Positions 27,179 to 35,512 of a stretch of DNA of 64,000 nt are shown here, in pieces. Origin of the DNA: an uncultured Clostridia bacterium (GTDB taxonomy: Bacteria; Bacillota; Clostridia; TANB77; CAG-508); the NCBI GenBank assembly GCA_934182605.1, contig CAKPRQ010000003.1, positions 106,879-170,878 of the forward strand, written 5' to 3'. Under the pieces are notes generated by a model. That model saw only the letters and a program-made list of their open reading frames with translations, ran no database searches and was not told the origin of the DNA. The first letter of the stretch is position 1, and each line of letters begins with the position of its first letter. The translations under genes were made by a program, and so were the position numbers.

Positions 27179-28256
27179 ATGTTTTTGTTTAGAAGTAATT
27201 TTTTTGTTTTAAATATAAAGAGATTTATTTTACCTATTATTTTTTGTGGATTTACATTAGCCTTAATTATTTTCTCAAAAGAAAATTTAAATGCAGCTAA
27301 AACTCGGACTTGCGTTATGGGCGGATTCTGTTTTACCAGCATTACTACCTTTTTTTATAGCCACAGAACTTTTAAGCTATACTAATGTAATTCCATTCTT
27401 AGGTAGAATGCTCAACAAATTTATGCGACCTATTTTCAATGTACCAGGTGAAGGTGCTTTTCCGTTTATAATGGGAATTATTAGTGGATATCCAGTCGGT
27501 GCAAAAATTGTTACAAAACTTAGAGAAAATAACACCTGTACTAAAGAAGAAGCAGAAAGGTTGCTAGCCTTTACAAATAATTCTGGTCCACTTTTTATAG
27601 TTGGTACTGTAGGTATTAGCTTAATAGGTGATACTACTATTGGTATAACTCTACTTATAGTTCATATACTTGCTTCTATTACTGTTGGAGTACTATTTAG
27701 ATTTTGGAAATCTAACAAAGTTTTAAATAGAAATTATAAATTTTCATATAACTATTTACCATGTTCACGAAATGAAAGTAATACTAATGTTTCTTTTTCT
27801 AATTTAGGGGAAGTTATGGGAAAAAGTATTATGAATAGTATAAATACTGTAGTTATGATTGGTGGATTTGTAGTACTCTTTTCTGTTATTATCTCTATTT
27901 TAGAAAATAGCGATACATTACATATATTAAGTGTACTAATCTACCCTATTTTAGATTTATTACATATTCCACATGAATATGCAACAGGACTATTATCAGG
28001 TATTATAGAATTAACTAATGGCTTAAATACAATTTCAACCATTCCTATTAAAGAATATTCTTACACCATATTATTATCAAGTTTTTTATTAGGTTTTGGT
28101 GGAATTTCTGTATTATTACAAGTATTCAGCATTATATCAAAAACAGATATTTCTATAAAATCATATTTAATTGGTAAAATTTTACATGCCATTATCTCTG
28201 CAATTTATTTTTTTATTTTTTTTAATTTTTTTATTGTATTTTCTCTTAATTTGTAA
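27179..28256 (+). CDS. ylbJ: Sporulation integral membrane protein YlbJ, joined across a CGG +1 site
   Basis: The 5' frame encodes a membrane helix (FILPIIFCGFTLALIIF) and NLNAAKT, then CGG. Skipping the C at 27305 gives GLALWADSVLPALLPFFIAT, TELLSYTNVIPF, the family signature IMGIISGYPVGAKIVTKLRE and LLAFTNNSGPLFIVGTVG. The result is a polytopic protein of about 358 residues, near the usual 400. YlbJ is needed for proper spore cortex formation in Bacillus. The start is uncertain: ATG at 27179 fits the family best, but an in-frame ATG at 27104 exists and neither has a good binding site. Confidence 0.78.
27305..27307 (+). other. CGG +1 frameshift site in ylbJ
   Basis: GCT AAA ACT (C) GGA CTT GCG on the plus strand; the restored residue is the Gly that precedes the conserved LALW/LSMW segment of YlbJ. 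Confidence 0.75.
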
Positions 28257-28328
28257 TATAAATAATTTGATTTTATATTAATTTTTTGTTAAAATAGTAT
28301 AAATATTTTAGAAAGGATAAAACAAATC

Positions 28329-28859
28329 ATGCTCTTGGAAGAATTTGATATAAACAATAAAGAAGACTTCTCTAAAATTATTGAAAATATTCAAGATGAA
28401 TTATACAACTTTGCAAGAAATAAGATTAGAAAAGATTGTGACATTAACGATATTATTCAAGAAACAGTAATAAAAATTTATAAATACCGTTGTTGTTTAA
28501 GAGATCAGTCACGTTTTAAATCTTGGTATATGTCTATTCTAAGGAACGAATGTAATAGATATTATAACAAGCAACGCAAAGAGAATATGCTTTTAGAAAA
28601 GATTTCTTCTGCTAATGAAATAATTACAATCGATTACTCTATCAATGATTTTGAAAATAGTATAAATTTTCACGAGCTTTTAAAGATATTAGATGAGGTC
28701 GACAAAGAAATAATTCTATTACATTATCAATGTAATTATCCAATAAAAGATATTTCACTTATTTTAGGAATAAATGTGAATACTATAAAAAGTAAATTGA
28801 AAAGAAGTAAAGAGAAACTCAAAAAAATTAAGAAGAGAGGTGGTTTACATGATAAATAA
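28329..28859 (+). CDS. ECF-type RNA polymerase sigma factor
   Basis: A 176-residue sigma factor with regions 2 (YNFARNKIRKDCDINDIIQE, then FKSWYMSILRNECNRYY) and 4 (IILLHYQCNYPIKDISLILG, then NVNTIKSKLKRSKEKLKKI). Its 3' end overlaps the start of the DUF4179 membrane protein by 11 bp, the usual arrangement for a sigma/anti-sigma pair. Target promoters cannot be read from the window. Confidence 0.9.
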   Translation: MLLEEFDINNKEDFSKIIENIQDELYNFARNKIRKDCDINDIIQETVIKIYKYRCCLRDQSRFKSWYMSILRNECNRYYNKQRKENMLLEKISSANEIITIDYSINDFENSINFHELLKILDEVDKEIILLHYQCNYPIKDISLILGINVNTIKSKLKRSKEKLKKIKKRGGLHDK

Positions 28860-30012
28860 AAAGAATAAAGAAATAGAACTGGACGACATGGATAAATTTT
28901 TATATGAACTGGCCAAAAAAGACATAAAACCTATTCCTAAAGAAATACGAGAAAATATTATAAAGACTATAGATAGTTTAGATTTTGACGCAGAAATTCC
29001 AAAGAAGTTAGAAAAAGAAATGAAGCAAGAAATAAAAATACCTTTCTATTATCGATTTAGAGAAAAAATTAATACTGTTATTTCTAAACCAGCCCCCGCT
29101 GTGCTTGCTAGTTTTTTATTAGTATCACTCGTGGCTACTGGAGCAGTAGGTGCAAGAGAAATGTCTGAAAAATTTTTTGGTAAAGATACAGTACGTTTAA
29201 CAAATATAGGTATTGCAAATGAATTTACTTTTACTGAAGAAATGGAAAGTGCTTTAATACAAAATGTACCTCTAAATTTAGTACAATTAAATGATGATTA
29301 CTATATTAGTGTACATTCTATTTTATTAGATGAGATAAATTTCTTTACAGTTTTTGAGTTACATAGCAAGAAAGAAATAACTGATGATTTGAGTTTTGCG
29401 ATTAATGATTTGAAAATCAGTGATGAGAATGGGAATGTGTTGTATGATTCGTATTTAGAAACTAATATTAATACTAATAAAGGTTATACTAATAAAGGTT
29501 ATACTAATATATATAATACTAAAAATAGCATTAAAACTCTTTTTTTTATGTTTGGAAATGATAATTCTAAAATAAAAGAATTAAATTATAGCTTTTCAAG
29601 TATTAATATACATATGGATGATCCTAAATTAAAATTAAATTCTAATTTCAAAGATATTAATATAACTTGTGATAACAAAACCATTACCGTTACCATAACT
29701 AAAGATAATTATAATACTATCCAAAAATACAAATGGGAAAATGAGAATCCTAATAGTAAATATAATATAGAAGATGTTATTATTACTAAAACAGGTTTAT
29801 ATATTACACTAAAAACGCCTACTGCTGAAATTTCACCAATTATAAAAGCAAATAATAAATTCTATACACTGTTATATAATTTACCATTAAAAAGAAGTAG
29901 AAGCAATGGATTTTTAATATTATTAGCATACAATATTACAACACTTCAAGATAATATATTATTGTATAATGAATTAGACAAAAACAAATATAATTTAATC
30001 CCCATTAATTAA
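28849..30012 (+). CDS. DUF4179-type membrane protein, putative anti-sigma factor
   Basis: About 387 residues: a cytoplasmic N-terminal segment (about 1-75), one membrane helix (PAVLASFLLVSLVATGAVGA) and a large extracytoplasmic domain. The N-terminal DDMDKFLYELAKKDIKPIPK region resembles sigma-binding DUF4179 proteins. It overlaps the ECF sigma gene and is likely its regulator. A small tandem repeat (NKGYTNKGYTN, about 29475-29512) lies in the outer domain. I chose ATG 28849, with GAGGTGG just upstream, over an in-frame GTG three codons earlier. Confidence 0.75.
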   Translation: MINKKNKEIELDDMDKFLYELAKKDIKPIPKEIRENIIKTIDSLDFDAEIPKKLEKEMKQEIKIPFYYRFREKINTVISKPAPAVLASFLLVSLVATGAVGAREMSEKFFGKDTVRLTNIGIANEFTFTEEMESALIQNVPLNLVQLNDDYYISVHSILLDEINFFTVFELHSKKEITDDLSFAINDLKISDENGNVLYDSYLETNINTNKGYTNKGYTNIYNTKNSIKTLFFMFGNDNSKIKELNYSFSSINIHMDDPKLKLNSNFKDINITCDNKTITVTITKDNYNTIQKYKWENENPNSKYNIEDVIITKTGLYITLKTPTAEISPIIKANNKFYTLLYNLPLKRSRSNGFLILLAYNITTLQDNILLYNELDKNKYNLIPIN

Positions 30013-30039
30013 GAAGTATTCCTCAATACTTCTTAATTT

Positions 30040-30534
30040 TTATTGCCAACTATATGATTTTACATCTACTGTATTAGTAGCACTTGAATATTGACTATCT
30101 ACATAATAATAACAATCTGCTGAACTTCCTCCAGCGGAACCTAAAGTTATCCAATCAAATTTATTATTATTACCATTTGACCAAATAGTACAATCATGAT
30201 GTGTTGCTGTTCTATATACATACATATCTATATGAATTGGTATCACTCCAGCCGTTGAAGTAGCACTAGCTTCTAATGCCATCCAACCTCCATCATAATA
30301 TCTGGTTTCTCCATTCATTTCTCCAGAAAATGTAAATGGACCTGGATCAAAATATCCTCTTGTCATTGGATTCTCACTATCTCCATAATAAATACTTAAA
30401 ATTTTATGACCATCTATATATAAATCTTGATTATTAGTTGCATAGATATTGCTTGGGATCATTGTGAATAATAAAACTCCTAAAATAAAAATCAAAAAGA
30501 ACTTAAACATTACATTATTTTTTAATTTTTCCAT
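30040..30534 (-). CDS. Secreted protein of unknown function with paired cysteines
   Basis: A 164-residue protein with a signal peptide (about 10-33) and a mature part rich in Tyr, Gly, Ser and Thr, including HHDCTIWSNGNNNKFDW and GSAGGSSADCYYYVDSQYSS, with two Cys likely to form a disulphide. I do not recognise the family; a bacteriocin or small adhesin are possibilities. It is convergent with the ECF sigma/DUF4179 pair and has an independent promoter region. Confidence 0.6.
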   Translation of the reverse strand: MEKLKNNVMFKFFLIFILGVLLFTMIPSNIYATNNQDLYIDGHKILSIYYGDSENPMTRGYFDPGPFTFSGEMNGETRYYDGGWMALEASATSTAGVIPIHIDMYVYRTATHHDCTIWSNGNNNKFDWITLGSAGGSSADCYYYVDSQYSSATNTVDVKSYSWQ

Positions 30535-30786
30535 AAATTTACACCCTCAAATATTAAAATTTTACAAAAATAATACCTTTAACCCACATTTTTACTATAT
30601 GCTTTTTTACATTTTTTAACATAAAAAAATAAATTAAAATAAGTTTTTTCTTTTTCTTACATATTTTTTCAAATTTTTTTAAAAAATTTTATAAAAAATG
30701 CAACTTTTTTTGTATAAACTTGTATCTTATATTATATAGAGATTAAATCTCAAAAAAAATAAATTACATAGTATAAGGAGGAAATT

Positions 30787-31506
30787 ATGTTAAATGTACT
30801 TATCGCAAATAAAAATTTAGAAAATTTGCAAATTTTACAAAATTACATTTCGCAATATATCCCTGAGATAAGAGTTGGATATCTTGCAACAGATGGGAAA
30901 GAGCTTTTAGATGCTTTAAACCAACATCATTATGACATCATTTTGATGGACACTAATCTACCAAAAATAGATGGCTTTGATATTTTACAAAGACTTTCAT
31001 CTGTTAAACGAGTAGAGTTAAAAAAATCTTTCATTGTTTTAACTAAAAATGAAAATATTATTAAAAACTTGAATAAACACGATTTAGTTTATAAAGCTTT
31101 TAAATCTGGTGATTCTTTTGCTATGATTATGCAGACTTTACAACAATTAGTTGATAACAGTAAAGAAAAATCTGAAACAACTTGTATCAGAAATAGAATA
31201 ATTAATGAATTGCAAACTATTGGTTTTAATTTAGCTCATAAAGGTACACATTACTTGGCTGAAAGTGTTGTACTTATGGCTACAACAGAAAAAAATAATG
31301 AAAACCTAAGTAAACATATTTATCCTTTAGTTTCAAAAATATTTAATAAAGACTTAAACAATATAAAATGTAATATCACAAGTGCAACTGAGGCTGCTTG
31401 TAAAAATATAACAGATGATATTTTATTAAATTATTTTAAATTATCTACACATGTGAAACCTACTACAAAAATGATAATATATTCAATTCTAAAAAAATTA
31501 AAATAA
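30787..31506 (+). CDS. Spo0A-like response regulator with a degenerate receiver
   Basis: A 239-residue protein with an N-terminal CheY-like receiver (1-120) and a C-terminal Spo0A-type domain (about 135-239: IINELQTIGFNLAHKGTHYL, then LYPLVSKIF-like and ITSATEAACKNITDDI regions). The receiver keeps the phospho-acceptor context (IILMDTNLPKIDGFDIL) but the acidic pair after strand 1 is replaced by ANK (VLIANKNLENL), so normal phosphorylation is doubtful. It is too divergent to be the main Spo0A. AGGAGG lies upstream of the ATG. It probably modulates sporulation or stationary-phase genes. Confidence 0.75.
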   Translation: MLNVLIANKNLENLQILQNYISQYIPEIRVGYLATDGKELLDALNQHHYDIILMDTNLPKIDGFDILQRLSSVKRVELKKSFIVLTKNENIIKNLNKHDLVYKAFKSGDSFAMIMQTLQQLVDNSKEKSETTCIRNRIINELQTIGFNLAHKGTHYLAESVVLMATTEKNNENLSKHIYPLVSKIFNKDLNNIKCNITSATEAACKNITDDILLNYFKLSTHVKPTTKMIIYSILKKLK

Positions 31507-31572
31507 TAAATATTCTAATTAATTAACTTTATTTTTAATTCAATTTTACTAAATAAATTTTCGAGCTAAATC

Positions 31573-31610
31573 AAAAAATTTGGATAAATTTCTTTTATCC
31601 AAATTTTTTT
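31573..31610. terminator. Bidirectional terminator between the Spo0A-like and sortase genes
   Basis: AAATTTGGATAAA pairs with TTTATCCAAATTT around a short loop, with A and T runs at the edges. It serves two convergent genes. Confidence 0.85.
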
Positions 31611-31622
31611 AATATTATACTT

Positions 31623-32351
31623 TTATACTTCTCTAGCACATATTATAATTCTGTTTTTACTGTCATCTGTACAAGTAGTAAGAACTATTTCTCTTTTACC
31701 TCCAGTATCAACTGTTGAATATGAAGCATCTTCAGGAGTTGTTTGGTATTTTTTATAAATATTATATGTAACTTTATTTCCACTATTATCTGTTATATAT
31801 ACCTTATCTCCTACTGATAATTTAGCATTATTTGAAAAGAATAGTCCATTTCTATAATTATGTCCAGATATAACTGTTACACCTGGTTGATTTAACCCTG
31901 GTCCCGTTAAAATACATACAGAAGTTTCCATTGCATTCATTGTAGCCTCTTTTAAAACAGGAAGTTTTAAATCTGTTTTTGGAATTTCTATATAACCTAC
32001 CATAGGAAAACCTTTATATAAAGTTTCATCTGTTCCTCCTGAGTTAGAATTATTTCCTGTATTATTTGATATTAAATTTTGATCTGGTACAACTAAATTA
32101 CCATATGGATCAACCAATCCTCCTCCTGAAGTAGAATTATTTATTGTATTATTTCCTGTTGGTAAATTTAAAGATGTATTACTATTTGTATGAAGTTGAT
32201 TTTTAAATGCACCTATCCCTGATTCCGCATCTGAATTAACTTTATATTTTGTGAATGTATCTACTCCCCAAAAAATAAGCAAACCGATTATAATTATTAT
32301 TACTACTATTAATATTATTGTTAGAAATTTACTGTATTTACTATTATACAT
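31623..32351 (-). CDS. Sortase (C60 family) transpeptidase
   Basis: About 242 residues: N-terminal membrane helix (about 8-30), Asn/Gly-rich linker and a sortase domain. Catalytic His in TVISGHNYRNG, Cys in IVLTTCTDD and Arg in KNRIIICARE are all present. It anchors or links surface proteins bearing LPxT-type signals. The start at 32351 follows AAAGGAG; an upstream in-frame GTG overlaps that site. The nearest clear substrate in the window (LPVTY) has its own sortase at 49436, so this copy may be a housekeeping enzyme. Confidence 0.88.
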   Translation of the reverse strand: MYNSKYSKFLTIILIVVIIIIIGLLIFWGVDTFTKYKVNSDAESGIGAFKNQLHTNSNTSLNLPTGNNTINNSTSGGGLVDPYGNLVVPDQNLISNNTGNNSNSGGTDETLYKGFPMVGYIEIPKTDLKLPVLKEATMNAMETSVCILTGPGLNQPGVTVISGHNYRNGLFFSNNAKLSVGDKVYITDNSGNKVTYNIYKKYQTTPEDASYSTVDTGGKREIVLTTCTDDSKNRIIICAREV

Positions 32352-32479
32352 AAATATATCTCCTTTCACAATCTATCAATATTATACCATATTTTTAGCG
32401 GTTTGAACAGTATTTTTTGTCATTTTTTATAAAATTTTACCAAAACAGGGAGAGATTTTTTATTCTTATAAATATATTG

Positions 32480-32602
32480 TTATATTAATACTACTCTAAA
32501 AGTTTGCATTGATGCCGACTCAACAGTCGTAGCACCGAAAGCAAATATTCCTGCAGTTGTATTTCTTACGTTATGTCCTCCTACTAAATTAATGGTATTT
32601 CA
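32480..32602 (-). pseudogene. C-terminal remnant of an FGE/lectin-type surface protein
   Basis: An open stretch encodes NLVGGHNVRNTTAGIFAFG and ends MQTFRVVLI plus a stop, preceded by a TGA. It resembles the last 35 residues of the FGE-like domain in the gene just upstream (SNAGIYSFG ... GFRISIVTI) and of the 4206-5831 protein. No start or preceding domain remains. It is likely the tail of a lost paralogue. Confidence 0.6.
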
Positions 32603-32663
32603 CTATATAATAAAATAAATAGCAAGTTGTTTGCTTGCTATTTTAATAAAAACTTTTTAATAT

Positions 32664-34658
32664 TTAAATTGTAACAATTGAGATTCGAAATCCATCACCT
32701 GAATCCGAAAGACCTGGACCACTACCAAATGAATATATTCCAGCATTACTTTTATGAGAGTAATGACTTCCTCGATAAAAAAATGGTTCATTAGAATATG
32801 CATAATCACTACGATCTTGATACCAACCTGAATTTAAATAGCTCGTTCCATCATAGCTTGTATAACTTGTTTCAAATATACCGTCTCCATATTTATCTGC
32901 ATTTGCCGAATAATTTCTTACTCTACCATCTGATTTTGCTACTACATATACATCTTTATATTTATCCTCTGCTTCATATAATGCCTTCCCGTAACTTTCA
33001 CTTGTTAAATATGAATTCGATACTATTCCTCCCTTTGTGCTATCCACATATGCTGCTACGTGTTCCCAAGAGCCTCCAGCCATATCATATATTCCATATA
33101 CATTTCCTGTTGTACTCATCGTTACATTTGCTTTATAATTTCCATTTCCTGTATTATATCCTGATAAATTTGCTATTACTTCTGTTCCATTTCTTCCATA
33201 TACACTATGTGCTAAATATGCAGCAGCACCCCATTCTGTATTTTTTATTAAATGTGGGTCTATTATATTTTTATTTGTCGATATTCCATATATACTTGCA
33301 TTACTTTCACTATTAATATCGTAACAATTCAAGAATACATTATTTCTGTTTATATCTCTCCAACTACTTACATTTCCTACTGTTCTTAATATTACACTAC
33401 TTGATGTTCGTACATTTCCTGCTTGTGTTGCTCCAAAACTTGCATTTGCTGAACTAGCTTCAAATTTTCCTACCCATATTCCTTCTAATTCTACTGGTGT
33501 TCCATCCTCTTTTTTCCAACTAAAAGCTGGGTGTACTTTAAATGTTGTACTAGAATTTAAATCTACTCCATTTAAAGGATTGGATATTGAAATTGATACA
33601 TTACTTCCATCTTTAAATGTATTATCTGTATTTAAAAACTTTATCAATATTTCTCCTGCTTCATCTGTATGGTATCCACTTGCTATTTTATATGCATATC
33701 TTGGTATCCATACATACATACTTCCTTCACTTGTTACTTTTTTTCCATATAGTTCTTCTAAATTTGCTGTACTTGCATTTGTTACTCCTTCTATTTTTAA
33801 ATTATCTCTTAACATTACATTTGCCCATTTACTTTTATTTTCTTGTCCTACTAAACTTGTATCTACATAATCAAACCAGGTATTATTTGTAATTTCTTCT
33901 TCTGTTGCTACATACCAACTACTATCACTTTCATTATATGTCACTGGTACCATGCCTTCTGTTAATTTTACACTTATTTCTGAAACTTCTCCTGGTATTT
34001 CTCCACCATCTCCATTACCACTCTCTCCTCCAGATATTGAACCATTCATATTAGCTTCCATTTGTTCTATTAAATTTTGTATTTTATCATTTTCACTTTG
34101 TACTGCATTTTCATATGTCTCTTTTGCTTCTTTTACCTTACTAAATAATCCATCTCCATTTATTACTGCTGTTATTACTACTCCTGCTAATATTAACATT
34201 ATTATTATAGTTACTACTAATGAAATTAATGTTATTCCTTTTAATTCATAATTTAAAATAATTAGTGCAAACAATAATACTAGGAAGTTATAATCTAATG
34301 TATAGAATGGAATGTTTATTAAACATATGTTTAATAAAATAAATATATTTATATATTTATTTTTCAATAATTTATTTAAAATTAGATATATCATTATTAA
34401 AATTGCTACTGCTAATACAGCACCTAATATTCTAGTTACTATAAGCCCATTAAAAATAAACTTTAGAAACACTGCTGTAAAAAAGAACAATAATGGAGTT
34501 GGAACTAAATTAAAATCCTTATATGGCAATAATCCATCAGAGATATTTTTAGAAAAGCTATAATTCCATAACTCATCTAAACTAGAAATAGGTTCGTTTA
34601 AAATAAAACTAAAAATCACTAAAATCAATAATACAACTATTATACTAAATTTTTTCAT
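32664..34658 (-). CDS. Chimera: truncated GT39-like glycosyltransferase fused to a prepilin/FGE-like surface protein
   Basis: A 664-residue frame. Residues 1-137 look like the start of an ArnT/PMT-type membrane glycosyltransferase (SSLDELWNYSFSKNISDG, LPYKDFNLVPTPLLFF, several helices). At about 138 it switches to a typical clostridial prepilin start (LKGITLISLVVTIIIMLILA, then GDGLFSKVKEAKETYENA). The rest is an FGE/lectin-like domain (YVWIPRYAYKIASGYHTDE, IYDMAGGSWEHVAAYVDS, GDGFRISIVTI). The glycosyltransferase's remaining helices are gone. The fusion is in frame, but the prepilin helix would be buried behind about four others, so function is doubtful. Recombination or misassembly could have made it. 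Confidence 0.7.
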   Translation of the reverse strand: MKKFSIIVVLLILVIFSFILNEPISSLDELWNYSFSKNISDGLLPYKDFNLVPTPLLFFFTAVFLKFIFNGLIVTRILGAVLAVAILIMIYLILNKLLKNKYINIFILLNICLINIPFYTLDYNFLVLLFALIILNYELKGITLISLVVTIIIMLILAGVVITAVINGDGLFSKVKEAKETYENAVQSENDKIQNLIEQMEANMNGSISGGESGNGDGGEIPGEVSEISVKLTEGMVPVTYNESDSSWYVATEEEITNNTWFDYVDTSLVGQENKSKWANVMLRDNLKIEGVTNASTANLEELYGKKVTSEGSMYVWIPRYAYKIASGYHTDEAGEILIKFLNTDNTFKDGSNVSISISNPLNGVDLNSSTTFKVHPAFSWKKEDGTPVELEGIWVGKFEASSANASFGATQAGNVRTSSSVILRTVGNVSSWRDINRNNVFLNCYDINSESNASIYGISTNKNIIDPHLIKNTEWGAAAYLAHSVYGRNGTEVIANLSGYNTGNGNYKANVTMSTTGNVYGIYDMAGGSWEHVAAYVDSTKGGIVSNSYLTSESYGKALYEAEDKYKDVYVVAKSDGRVRNYSANADKYGDGIFETSYTSYDGTSYLNSGWYQDRSDYAYSNEPFFYRGSHYSHKSNAGIYSFGSGPGLSDSGDGFRISIVTI

Positions 34659-34675
34659 ACAATTTCCTACTTTTT

Positions 34676-35490
34676 TTATATATTTATTTTCTTATCTATT
34701 ACATATTCTGGTCTTTAATTGATGTCCAACCTAGCATTAGACTATTCCAACTAAAAATGTATGATAATAACGAGTATACCAAAACAATAAATGATATTAT
34801 TATTGAGCAAATACCAATCCCACCAATTATTTTTAATGGTTTAGAAGAAAAACTTATTATTCCGTCTGTTGCTAATTTTAACATTTTCTTTAATGGATAC
34901 TTCGTTCTACCAGCATATCTTTCTTTTCTTTCATATTCAAAAGGAACTTATTTAAAACCTACCCAGCTAAATAGTCCTCTTAAAAATTTATTATGCTCAG
35001 GCAAACTATTTATTACATCTATTACTTTTCTACCTGCCATTCTAAAATCACCAGTATCTTTTGGAATTTCTATATCAGACAATCCATTTAGTACTTTATA
35101 AAAAACTTTAGCTGTATATAATTTAAATTTTGACTCACCTTTTCTTACCTTTCTTTTTGCATAAATAACATCATTACCTTCTTCCCATAACTTAATCATC
35201 TCTTCAATTAACTCTGGCGGATCCTGTAAGTCAGCATCAATTATTACAACTACATCTCCTTTTGTTTCTTTAAGACCTGCTGTTACAGCTGCTTGATGTC
35301 CGAAATTTCTGGAGAAAGAAATAATCTTTAAATTATTATCCTTTTTAGCAAGTTCTTCTAAAATCTCTAATGTTTTATCTCTACTCCCATCATTAACAAC
35401 AACTATCTTATAATCATAGTTAGTTATATTTTTTAAAGAATTTACTACCCTATTATAACATTCATTTACTACATCTTCTTCATGTTTGTT
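34676..35490 (-). pseudogene. Family 2 (dolichyl-phosphate-mannose-synthase-like) glycosyltransferase, multiply broken
   Basis: The frame begins abruptly at EEDVVNECYNRVV (the N-terminal IPVYNEE part is missing where topB begins), continues through VVVNDGSRDKT, FGHQAAVTAGLK and DADLQDPPELIEEM, reaches GLFSWVGFK and hits a TAA in place of Gln before VPFEYERKERYAGRTKYPL. After the two membrane helices it jumps from GWTSI, in another frame, to RPEYVIDKKI, losing about 40 residues. Three independent lesions mark it as a decaying gene. It lies 17 bp upstream of the GT39-like fragment, its usual partner. Confidence 0.8.
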
Positions 35491-35512
35491 GGGAAAGAGG
35501 AAATGAGTTAAT

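Noticed and set aside
32480..32790. Diversity-generating retroelement: the FGE-like C terminus and the nearby similar remnant as variable and template repeats
   Set aside because: The two copies differ at all base types rather than at adenines only, and no reverse transcriptase is present in the window.
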